NCBI RefSeq assembly: GCF_000972845.2 | Contig: NC_040027.1 | Location: 11,213,760 to 11,277,759 of the forward strand | Source of the DNA: Larimichthys crocea | Taxonomy: Eukaryota; Chordata; Actinopteri; Sciaenidae | Reading direction: 5' to 3' | DNA: 64,000 bases | Shown: positions 11,440-27,760 of the stretch, piece after piece | How the letters are laid out: the number at the start of each line of letters is the position of its first letter | How positions within the stretch are numbered: position 1 is the first letter of the stretch | Translations under genes and position numbers: made by a program | The notes under the pieces: model-generated | Seen by the model: only the letters and a program-made list of their open reading frames with translations | Databases searched by the model: none | What the model was told of the DNA's origin: nothing

Positions 11440-11580
11440 CATAGTGCCTTGTTTATAAAAGGGTAGAGGTGGTTGTTGGGGTGGAGGGTTGGGAGTGGAT
11501 GGAGGGTGTCTGGGTTTTATTACGTGAAGCACTTTGTGCTACATATTTGCTATAAAGTGCTATACGAATAAAGATTGATT
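11440..11580 (+). mobile_element. Retroelement 3' tail fragment
   Basis: GAAGCACTTTGTGCTACAT and CTATAAAGTGCTATACGAAT followed by AAAGATTGATTG form the typical 3' tail of a fish LINE/SINE family. Only the tail is present. Confidence 0.5.
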
Positions 11581-13739
11581 GGTATCTCCACATTTGGAGA
11601 TTTCTGCAAGAATTGCAATCTTCTATGATCGGATCGGCAAGCATATTTCTTCTGGAAATTGCTCAGAAAGACCCTTATTGTTAGTTTACCCCAGAAAGCC
11701 ATCCATCCTTTGAACACACCCGGTCTCTAGTTTGTGGTTGTAAAATTTCACAAGGCTGTTATTATCCTAGAGGTCACAATAGGTCATCTTAAACTGTGAG
11801 GTCAAGCTTCAAACTTAAATGGTTCCTACGAGGACTAACATCATCAGACATGAACCCACAAGAATCTCAGCTTTACATTTTGTGTGGTTACCTCATTATG
11901 GAAATACATTCAGATGCACTGGACAAAAAAACAATGCATTTATACTGCATGTAAAAAACTGAACTGGTTGGGCACGTCTGTAAAGAGAGGACTCGTGAGT
12001 ACCCGTGAGAGGTCAAGGGACACGTTTGAAAATGGACATGCCAGTTTTTACATTGTCTAAATTTAGCTTGCATGTTATTTAGCCCACTTCTGACAAACTA
12101 GTCCGACATAGTTGGTAGCAATGGTTACCTTAGGTCATCTGGTTTCATATGATTCACTCTAGTTTTTAAACTGATCCCATTGAAAAAAAGTCACGATAGC
12201 TGTGGACACCAACGTCCAGACTGGAAGAGAGCCATAAAAATTATGAGTCTGACTCTTGGACAATCTGAAATCTAACAAACTTTTTTATTTTAATCCTCAG
12301 TGTCTAACTCAATAATTATCATTATTCCTGCCTGTTTCCTTCCTCACAATGTCACCATTTTCACCATTGCCCATCCTTACATCATTACCCATGAGGCCTT
12401 AGTTATTCACTATCTCAGCGATCTTTACCAAACTTACACAGCATTGTCGCCTACTAATTCACCCTGATCCAATTTATTTTAGTTCTGGGAGTTTGGACAA
12501 AACTAGATTGTTCCAGGGTGGTTATGGACATAATGAAATGACCTGACCTCGTTCAGTCTTTCTACCGACGTTGGTGCTCATCATCAGTGCTTCTCAGTTT
12601 GTCTGGCCACATCTCCATATGGCAGGCCCTCCTGTCCTGGTCCCCAGCCAACCAGTTAATTAAAGCTCTTTCCCCAAAAATCAACGACTTTGTCCACGCA
12701 AGCAGCTGGTCAGCTCGAAGGTGAGGCCTTCCACCATTAAACTCTTGAGCTGCAACCTTGAACTAAGACCACTCAGCTACAGGGATTTTATTGGGACAGA
12801 GGTTCTGCATGGGGAGATTAATTAGCAGTGTATTGTCAATGGATTGGTGTCTGGATTTTGAGTCAAATTCATTTTAATGCATTAGTTATCACCAACCTCT
12901 ACCATGCTGTGTTTGCATTGTCTGATGAGTTCATTCTTTGACAACAGGTGAAACTCTTAACTCGTTCCAATCTGCCATTTTAAAACAAATGTATTAAATG
13001 TTTACTAAATCTATTTAATGTCATGAGAATATCCTTGTTTTATAATGTAAAATACATTTTACTCCTCTACTCCTCTTATCTACATTTCTTCTTCTATTCT
13101 ACTACAGTCATGATAGAAGAATACTTAATAACAAGTAAAGTCCTGCATTCAAAAATACATTTAAGAAAAAACACCAACTTTTTACTCTTAAAGTTGAAAT
13201 GACTTTCATCAAAAATAGATACTCATTATATTACTAATAACTTCAGGGTTCATAATATTTATTTATTTTTACTGATGGATTAACAAGCAGATTTTAGTGC
13301 CATATGTAGTTATGATTGATGTTATTTGAAGGATCATGTATAATATGATATAATCTATAACAATGTGTAATATTTTGTAAACTAATCATGTTTTCTGCAA
13401 AGTAACCTAACTACAGTACAATACAATAGTGTTAAGTTTAATATTTGCCTCTCAAATGTTGCACAACCTGTCTACATTATGTTATTTTAAACCAGTCTAC
13501 TGAATTATGATATTTTCCTTTCTGTTATATATTTTATTCCTATCATTATTGTTGTTACTCCTTATATTTTAACTACTGCACTGTTTAATGTCTTAGATTC
13601 TCCTTTTCTCATTTCTCATTGACCTCAGTGCCAACAACTGCTGCTTGTGTCATGTGTTTATGACAAATAAGCAGCTTGAAACTTGAAACATTTAGTTTTT
13701 GAACATGGAGTTGCTCTCTGCATGTATTCTGTCATTTGG

Positions 13740-13823
13740 CCATGTGAGGGCACTTTTACCCTTTTTATAACCCAGCAAACACCATGTGAGGGCACTTTTA
13801 CCCTTTTTATAACCCAGCAAACA
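13740..13823 (+). repeat. Perfect tandem duplication, 2 x 42 bp
   Basis: Two identical 42-base units lie back to back (13740-13781 and 13782-13823), each starting CCATGTGAGGGCACTTTTAC and ending CCAGCAAACA. The identity implies a recent duplication. It is non-coding. Confidence 0.97.
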
Positions 13824-16217
13824 TCACGTAGTGTTTCAATGGTATGTTTAAAAACCTTGATATACACTTTAAGTGCCCCATGTTTAATATTTTAAATGAA
13901 ATGTCAGAATTACTATGAAAGAAGTTAGGAATGTTATTGGGTTTGAGGCATTCATCAAAACAGTTATTATAAGGACTGTAGTTCCTGACTAAAACTGAAC
14001 TGCGGCATAAATAAAGATATTTGAACTCACTGTAAAACTGAACCTTTTATACTCAGTCTGAACATTTTCTGCAGTTTTGTTCTGGAGGTCACAGAGTCAA
14101 AGCCAGAGTTAATGCTCCATGTTCACACCAACTACTGTGACAAAGCTCACTCATGTAAACCTTTATCCTGCGATGAAAATCGATATCAAACAAAGTTATG
14201 ACATTTACTTTGTTCGAATTTAGAGAGTTTCAAACTTTTTGTTTCTCACGCTGACACACTGCCCCGCTAGTACACCAGCCTGTGTGACATTTTCAAACAA
14301 TCAATAATTTAGTGTGCTTTCCTTCTCTTTCAGCACAAACAATGAGGAGGACCTACTGTCACAGTGAAAAATGTTAAAGCCCTCCTCAAAGTCAAGTGAG
14401 AATAATGAACATTTTATGTGGCTAAAAAGGATTAATAATGGAATCACAGAACAGAATCAATTTTCCGGATCATTTGGTGATTATTTTAAACACAAAGTAC
14501 CTTTGCAATTTGCATATTTTGATAATTAGGTGTCGATAGATTCAACATTTTTAGTGTGAACATAGTATACATCAGAAAAACACAGTCAGGAAGACCATGT
14601 TCCAAGACATGCAATGCACTAATAATAATATTTTCTGTCCAACCTGTCGTTCTGTCCAGTGGAGGGTGAATGATGAGCATTGTATCACAGATATTTCAGA
14701 TAATTCATGCTTAAGTGAACTACATCCTAACTCCAGCTATGCACTAAACACACAGACATGAGATTGCCATTTAACTGCTTGGTTAACAGCCATTGTTTCA
14801 GGTCTTCAGGTGATGCCCGATGATATCCGGAAAACAGATAATGGATATAATGATGGATTGAGTGTTTGATTCTCTAGACACAGAAAGTTAAGACTTTTTT
14901 GAGTATGTTTACGTGAGGACAACTACAGAAAAACACAGATAACTAAGCAGGAAAATGGTCACAGGGCATCAAATAAGATTGTATTGGAAAGAATAAGGAT
15001 GAAGCAAATACTAATTTCTACACTTACTACAAGATTTTGGTGATTTTGTTGCTTTATTGAGATATACTGGATGAAATGAAGGGGTCAAATCAACCCCAGT
15101 TCTCCCTAATAATGCAACACTGTGTAACTGTTGCTGGGGTATAATAAAGTGCATGATTGATGATATACTGTACATGCTCACAGTAAGTATACAGAACGAG
15201 CCCGTTGGATGCTGAGGTCCTGTCTGGTGCTTGTGGAGGAGCTCAGTGAGTAGCAGGACTAGTCAAGCAAGGTGACAGCTCGTGGGACGAAACTGCTGAG
15301 GTGACAGGAGGTCTCACTGAGCGAGCTGGGGGTGGTGAGGAAGGTTTTTGGAACAGATGGTTACCTGGGTGGGCAGGGTCGGCGGAAATCCTCGCTGCTC
15401 TTTCATTAGCTCCTGTGTCATGCACTTCTTTAACGGAAGGGGAAGCTGACAGGTAACAACCACACTCAGAAGTGCGGGTAACACATTGGAATTTGTCCTC
15501 GAAGGCAGAAACACTTCCGACCGAGATGGTGCTTTATGGTGATGTAAAATTTAAACTAGGGTTGGTTGTGATGTCTGTGCTGTCAAACTAAATACATCTT
15601 CTTCTAGACAGATGGGCTGCTTTTGTTCTGTTTGCTCATTTAAGTGATGTAGAGGTGAATAAATCTGTTGAAGTCACTCCTGATGAGTTTCCAGAAAGTT
15701 TCTGTCAGAACATGATCCTCATTATTTCACTAATTTAAGTGATAAATCATGTCTACAGTCATGCTGTAGTGGTTCTGTGAGGCACAGATGTGCACTTGTA
15801 TCACTTGCAACTTGGCTGAAGACTCAACTTGGACCTGGAAGTTAAGACTCCTGACTTGTCTTGACTTGAGTGTCTGTGTAACATTAGTCTACGGATTAAA
15901 ACAGATCTGTGCCAACAATCATCACTTTCAGATTCAAGAGTTTGCAAGAAAAATGTGACATCAAACTTTGTTCGTTATTTGAAGGCTCATTTTCAAGTGT
16001 CAACATGATGGTGTTGGGGTATTACTAAGTCAGCAGGATCCATCCTCTGGGGACCATAAATGTCTCTACAAAATTGCAGTCCATCGAATATTTGATGAGA
16101 TGTTTCACAGACCAGCATTACGCCAGCAGCATAGCTAAAATACGAAACATCAGTGGACTCCCAGAAGGCTCAAGATGTTTTGAAGCCCTAAGTAGAATTT
16201 CATGACACAGATGTCCT

Positions 16218-16959
16218 CGTCCCATTGCTAATGTATGACACGTGTGCCATGCTCATTAGTATTTCCATTGCATCCTCACAGCAGTTGGTCACTGCATTGA
16301 AGAACCTCTGAGACTGGAAGTTGTTGAGGCCGGGGTGGATGTACAAAAAAAATCATAAGGCAGCATCCTCAAGGTCACGATGCACCATTTTCATTCATAT
16401 TTTGTGGTGCTGTTAGAAAACTTCCATGCTGCGCTTCAGTGATTTTCTCCTTGGTTCTTTGATATAAGGAAATGTTATTTTAATGCCTTGCCGCTTCAGG
16501 CGGCTGAAATAAGATTTTTTGTTCCATTGTCTCCTCGACCTTACATAGACATTTTAGACTGCCCTTCACTGTTACTGTGAATTTTAATTCAAGTCGAGAA
16601 AATGTAAGTTTGAGAATTTTAAATAAACCAAATTTATTATATAGATACCATTTACTTTAAAAAATGCATGAGCAGACAAATGACACCTGAAGATGAAGAA
16701 GTAAAAAAGCAAAACTGAGAACAAAGAAAGAATAAAACAACAAGAAATGTGTTTGTATCAAATACACATACTTACATAATTTTTTAAGAAAAACTCTTGA
16801 ATAAGGAAGGAATAAGGAATAAGGATTCAAAGTATCAAAGTTTAAGTTGGATTTATTATAAAAAGGAGCGTTTAACAGTGCAACACACAAAAAGGGTTAC
16901 AGAGAAAAGGTTCCTTGAGGAGCTCTAACAGATGGTTCTTATACATTTTTTTTTTAAAT
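16218..16959. repeat. Left copy of a ~745 bp duplicated block at an assembly gap
   Basis: Starts CGTCCCATTGCTAATGTATG and ends with a T-run followed by AAAT. It is nearly identical to 16970-17717, differing by scattered substitutions and small indels (for example an extra GAGCCGTGTG only in the right copy and different AATAAGG repeats near 16800 and 17570). Confidence 0.95.
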
Positions 16960-16969
16960 NNNNNNNNNN
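16960..16969. other. Assembly gap (10 N)
   Basis: Ten N characters separate the two copies of the duplicated block. The fixed small size suggests a scaffold join of unknown true length. Confidence 0.99.
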
Positions 16970-17717
16970 CGTCCCATTGCTAATGTATGACACGTGTGAG
17001 CCGTGTGCCATGCTCATTAGTATTTCCATTGCATCCTCACAGCAGTTGGTCACTGCATTGAAGAACCTCTGAGACTGGAAGTTGTTGAGGCCGGGGTGGA
17101 TGTACAAAAAAAAAATCATAAGGCAGCATCCTCAAGGTCACGATACACCATTTTCATTCATATTTTGTGGTGCTGTTAGAAAACTTCCATGCTGCGCTTG
17201 AGTGATTTTCTCCTTGGTTCTTTGATATAAGGAAATGTTATTTTAATGCCTTGCCGCTTCAGGCGGCTGAAATAAGATTTTTGTTCCATTGTCTCCTCGA
17301 CCTTACATAGACACTTTAGACTGCCCTTCACTGTTACTGTGAATTTTTATTCGAGTCGAGAAAATGTAAGTTTGAGAATTTTAAATAAACCAGATTTATT
17401 ATATAGATACCATTTACTTTAAAAAGTGCATGAGCAGACAAATGACACCTGAAGGCGAAGAAGTAAAAAAACAAAACTGAGAAAAAATAAAAAATAAAAC
17501 AACAAGAACTGTGTTTGTATCAAATACATATGCACCATTGTTATGGCAATTTTAAAGAAAAACCCTTGAATAAGTAAGACTGGATTCAAAGTATCAAAGT
17601 TTAAGTTGGATTTATTACAAGAAGGAGCGTTTAACAGTGCAACACACAAAAAGGGTTACAGAGAAAAGGCTCCCTGAGGAGCTCTAACAGTTGGTTCTTA
17701 TACATTTTTTTTTAAAT
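16970..17717. repeat. Right copy of the duplicated block
   Basis: Second copy of 16218-16959. On the minus strand both copies contain a coding-looking stretch with LNNFQSQRFFNAVTNCCEDA and MEILMSMAH, but no splice sites or family could be assigned and the frame ends soon after. It may be an exon remnant or chance. Confidence 0.95.
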
Positions 17718-19832
17718 GGGCTTTCTCGGACACCTCCCACCTGATACAGTTAATATCATAACGTCCTTTTTTGGGTTTCTGCTCAGTAATGAGCATTATG
17801 TTTCTTATCCAAATGATACTTCCCTAACCTGTCTCTCTTGTCCTTGTACTTTTTTTTATAATTATCTCTCCCTGCCAGCCTCAGTAAACACAGGCCAAAT
17901 AAGAGAAGTGGACGAGACATGCAAAAACAGGACACACACACACACACAGACACAGACACACACACACTCTCTATACATATATGAGTTAAAACATCTGCAC
18001 CCCAGTATAATCCTAATTTTTATAACAACCATCCTGCTGCCACAAATACTCTTGTCTGAGTAACGTTTGATAAAAACTACAGTGAGTAGCTGTTTTAGAT
18101 CATTAATAAGACTTTTTTTCTTAATGAAACTGCAGTATATGGGGGGGCCATTTTAAAAGATATAAGATTTCAAGAGCATGGAAATGGAAGCACAGGAGAA
18201 ATTATTGAGGGAAGGACCAACACATTGTTTTGGTTTTGAGATTTGTAAAAAGAAAGAATATCACTGGTCCTATTCTTTGTTGTTCTAATGCATTGAAATG
18301 TATCTGATTTTTTCAGCAAAGGAAAGCAGCTTTTCCTTTTAGTTTTCAATCATCGTCTCCTCGTCTTTCACATCAGATAGTGTTTGCTCTTTTGGAGATA
18401 TCTCAGCTGTCAGTACAGGCCCTACGTATGAAGTTGACACTTATCTTCATGACAACAGAAGATGTGCACATGCCCAGAGGTCAAAATCAGTAATGGAGAT
18501 GAAGATAATGTACGAGTAATTAACAACACCTTTGACCGTGAATATTTATTAGATGACTTGAAAGGAATACAGTGATTGATGGCATCAAGGCGGTGAAAAA
18601 AAATCTTTTTTGCAGGTTCAGACTCTTAAATGTTACAATTAATGATCACAGCCGCAGAGTTAAACACCATTTTATCATATTGCCCTTAAAACATCTATCC
18701 TACCATCGGTACTCAAGAGCAGCTTTATCCCTTTTTTAAGTGAGTAAAAATGTTTGTATCGTACAACAACAACAACAACAACAGATACCTTCCCAAATAC
18801 ACAGTTTACAGTAGCTGTGTGTGCAGAGTATCATGCACAGAAAATAAGCCCCATTATTTGTAGCTTTGAGTGGTGTCACAGACTCTTCATCAGCAGTACA
18901 TAGCCCTTAACAGTGAGGTAATAAAGGTAAACAAAGGCTTTGACTAAAGCCATTTCACATGAAATATTAAACATTAAAAAAAAAAACAAAGACGTGAATA
19001 CAGAGAAATCAAAAAACCTTGAACTGAATTTACTCCGATCTTTTTTTTATACATACAATGGCTTTCATACTTTGATACTACTACTTATATTTAACTAGAT
19101 TTTTTGCAGTCAGGTGTAACCAGAGCTCTTAAAGTTGATTTAGCACTTGTTCACATCCAGCTATTAACACAAAACTATCAAACACTTTAATTTTATCACC
19201 GTGTAGTGAACTTTCTTTGCCCTCAGTATTTAAAGCATTATCACAGAAAAAGGAAGGAGACGTTGTCGTTCGAGGTGCTTGATATAAATTGTACAATAAT
19301 TACAAAAGAAGCTTTAAGTGTCTCACAGCATCAGAGAAAATAAAAAGAAACGTTGTTCATGTGATTGAAGTGTTTAACCTCGCGAGCAGCAATATTACAA
19401 TAAGCACTGGCCAGCGTGCAGTTTATATTCAGAGTGATTACATACTGTTTGTGGTTACAGTGAACTGCATGTGTCACATTAACAGATTTTCACAAGGGGT
19501 CACTTGAAAAAAGGGGAGTGGTACAATGAGGACAAAGAAAATTAACACTTTCTTCTCAGACTGCTTGTCCACAAAAGGCTGCAGCCGTCCTCTCTAGCCC
19601 GCTCCACAGAAAGGAGTCCACTCTGAAGCAGACATCAGAATCTGATGCCTCTAATGTCCCAGCACAGACAATTCAAAGTCCCTTCTGGCCCAACATTACA
19701 CAGGCATTACAGCCCACCTGCAAGTGATAAAACAGTGGATATAGCTTTGATTCATGAAAGACTTGTAAATCCACTCGAACAAGAAGCAAATATGCTGCTT
19801 TATTTCTCTCAGGGAAGGTCAGAAGGTCGCAG
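17718..19832. other. Downstream flank and possible 3' UTR of the orphan membrane gene
   Basis: AT-rich DNA with no coding signal. A (CAA)7 tract lies at about 18763-18783 and a CA/CAGA-rich stretch near 17,934-17,966. Minus-strand AATAAA words occur at 19799-19804, only about 30 bases past the stop codon, and at 18545-18550, so the 3' UTR could be very short or about 1.3 kb; the sequence alone does not decide. Confidence 0.45.
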
Positions 19833-24960
<5,128 letters not shown>

Positions 24961-25231
24961 GACTGTTGATGTGATTTAAACAAGAGCTCCAGTGGAGCAA
25001 GAGGAGAGAGATGGAGCTCAGTAATTGGTGATTTCAATACAGCTTAGTTTAAATACAGTCTTATTAGGAAATTTAACACGATTTAAATTAATAAACATTA
25101 TAAAGTAAGAAAGTAAGTAATGTAAAAAACTTAAAGCCTCCAAATGAATGAAATCAATAAAATAAAAACAAACATGATTTAAATTCCACTTCAGGAAAGT
25201 AATTTAGCCAAATCAATGCAGTACTGGAAAC

Positions 25232-25315
25232 AGTGACAGGGATAGGGTCAAAAAATAGAAGCAGCCCTTCCATAGTGACAGGGATAGGGTCAAAAAATAG
25301 AAGCAGCCCTTCCAT
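25232..25315 (+). repeat. Perfect tandem duplication, 2 x 42 bp
   Basis: Two identical 42-base units (25232-25273 and 25274-25315), each starting AGTGACAGGGATAGGGTCAA and ending CAGCCCTTCCAT. Non-coding and apparently recent. Confidence 0.97.
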
Positions 25316-25828
25316 ATTACAGTCAGTTGATTGATCATGTAAAATATATTGATTTAAAAACAAAATGCACTCAGTAGAAATCTGCACCAGTTGTGTGTGT
25401 GTGGGTGTGGTAAACAGGGAGTGTCCAGCATGAATGCATGAAACCAAAGAGGAGACAACACGCAAGATGGCAAGATATAAAGACAGGCTTATATGGAGAC
25501 ACACCTCAGACAATTCCAGAACACCAGCGATGTCAAATGTCAATTTCAAAGTGAAAATGCCAATAAAAGAATCAGCCAAAGTCAACGTGACCATCACATA
25601 CGTTGTCCCAACAAGATTCCAAACTGGAAAGAGGAGAGAGGAGTCAGAAGTCAGTGGTGACAAACTCAAACAGAGCAGTCAGTAAAAGGTTTTAAAAGTC
25701 CCAGAACCACAAGAGCTTCATGAGATATGGTCAGAAATGTTCACAAAATAAGGGGCTGATGATTTAGCAGTTCAATTCATCCATCCATCAATTTTCCGTA
25801 ACCCCTTATCAACCCCTTATCACTCCAT

Positions 25829-26085
25829 TCAGTTTTATTTATACAGCGCCAACTCATAACAGAAGTTATCTCATATCCATATATGAAGCAGGCCGTACTC
25901 TTTATGAGATTATTTAGAGACACAACAATTCCCACCATGAGCAAGCACTTGGCGATGGTGGCAAGGAAAAACAGAGACCTCGAGCAGAACCCGGCTCCCG
26001 GTGAGCAGCCATCTGCCCCGACCGGTTTGAGAATGTGCACACACATGACCAAACACACAAGAGCCACCGCCTGGTGGAGATAATT
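25829..26085 (+). repeat. Widespread teleost interspersed repeat, internally deleted
   Basis: TTTATTTATACAGCGCCAAC, ATGAGCAAGCACTTGGCGAT, GGTGGCAAGGAAAAAC, CTCGAGCAGAACCCGGCTC and GCAGCCATCTGCCCCGACCG are the hallmark phrases of a repeat found in very many fish genomes. The usual block between GGAAAAAC and ACCTCGAGCAG (the part with a TTTTAACAGGAAG phrase) is missing. It is not protein-coding despite a chance minus-strand frame. Confidence 0.8.
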
Positions 26086-27679
26086 AGATATTTAACCTCC
26101 TAAGGTGGGTCTCCAATCCTTGACCCAAGAAAAGATGGCAACCACGTGGAAACACCTTTTTAATTGTCCTGTCTGTCAAGTTCAGATGAAGCTGTACACC
26201 GGAGGATAGCAGAGTTAGATTTATGGACAAAATCTTCAAAGATTTGTTTGTCATACAACATCATAGTCCACCAAACATTTGAGCTCTGTGAGGCTGCAGA
26301 TCATCCAATCAGATCCAACTGTAAAACGAGGCAGTGCTAAAAACACAATATGTGTTTGTACGTAATTATCTTTTACAGACAAAGCTGATTACTGATGTAA
26401 ATAGCTAAATTGTTAAGAGTGGATTGAACAGGACAGTTTAATCTCTTCTCTTATCTTATAAGGGAAGAATAATATTGATGTTTGTCAACCATAAAGGAAA
26501 AAAAATAATTAGATCTGGTGCATAGACAGTGTGGACGGTGAATCACTAGAAACCAAACAACACTCGTGTTTTGATGTGAGTGTTGTCAGTTATCTCTGTG
26601 ATACTCCCTGTACCTCTGTGGATGTGAAGACTGTGTTTCTGCCTTCCTTCTCTGGGAAGATGAACTAGACTCAATTAAGATCACATCAGCCGTTCAAAGA
26701 TCGGCTCAGAGGAAATGTATTGGACTCACTGACCCTTAAATCAATCATGGCATCCAGTGAGTCACTGCGGACGCCACCGTGGCCTTCAGAGGTTCAGCTG
26801 TCAGAGCTGAAGAGGACTTTTTTTTATTTATTTCAACTTCGTACATCAACAGTCTCAAAATGGAGGTCAGCTGCTTGAAGCTTTTCTTGTTCATTGAACA
26901 AGGTGCAAAATCAGTGAAGTCACCCATCGGTTTGTGGACAACTATTTTGAAACCTCAAGTTTGGCATCATGGGTGTTGCCATCTCCGTTTTTTGTTAACA
27001 TTGGTCACAAACCTTCTTGCATTACACTTCACTAAAAGATGTTTCTAAAAAAACATTTGCAGAATGAAATAGTCAATGCAGTAACAGAAAGAAACAGAAT
27101 TTTGAATTATAGATTATCAACAGTTCCTAATTTAACAGTTTTGTGAGCTTAGTGTGTCCGACTCACTGGACGGACTCACTGAGAATTACAAAGAGAGCCA
27201 GGTTTGACAATGTGAAGATGCCCGGGAGCCAATACTAACATTTTAAAAATGAAAAAATACCAATAAAAGTTGCATACAAATGCTGTCACAATTATCTTCT
27301 TTTTTTTTAAATGACAATGTCAGCAGATCTAAACCAATCAGGCGTGAACAAATCTAGAGTCAGATAACAAAGAATAAATTGTATGGAATATGTTAAACTT
27401 GCATGAAGTTGATACAAATCTGAACCTCAGGTTCATTTTAACCATGACTTATTATGAGTAAGTCTGTTAACATTTAAGTTTAAAACGTGTCACTCTTGCT
27501 CTTGTCTTTAACAAAATCATTCAGAAAGTAATATTTTATGTCACATCTACAGACGTATAACACCAGCAGTTATGTCCTTAAAGATTAAAATGCTTCATTA
27601 TGTCAACCAAAAAAAGACAAATCTTTCAACCATACAGTATCAGACAATCCTAGCAGGCCGTAAATAATATATTATAAAA

Positions 27680-27760
27680 ATGAAGCTTTGGCTGCATGAA
27701 ATCTGCCGTGTTTGGCCCCCGGGCCGTAATTTGGACATCCCTGTGCTAAAACATACCCTG
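27680..27760. mobile_element. hAT-like transposon end fragment
   Basis: TTTGGCCCCCGGGCCGTAAT followed by TTGGACATCCCTG is a phrase common at the ends of fish hAT-type elements. No transposase was seen. Confidence 0.45.

Larger units (their letters stand above)
10961..16217. other. Intergenic, repeat remnants only
   Basis: No gene supported. Contents: a retroelement-like tail near 11,440-11,580 ending in TAAAGTGCTATACGAATAAAG; a fish repeat fragment at about 13,050-13,200 (GTAAAGTCCTGCATTCAAAA phrase); a perfect 42-bp tandem duplication at 13740-13823; and a possible further retroelement remnant near 15,120-15,430. Short open frames here look like chance. Confidence 0.55.

Noticed and set aside
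25154..25669. Minus-strand 171-residue frame
   Set aside because: Contains the 42-bp tandem duplication as a 14-residue repeat; 42 being a multiple of three keeps it open. No homology or gene context.
25777..26067. Minus-strand 96-residue frame with cysteine-rich and hydrophobic stretches
   Set aside because: It lies inside the widespread teleost repeat, so it is a chance frame on repeat DNA.
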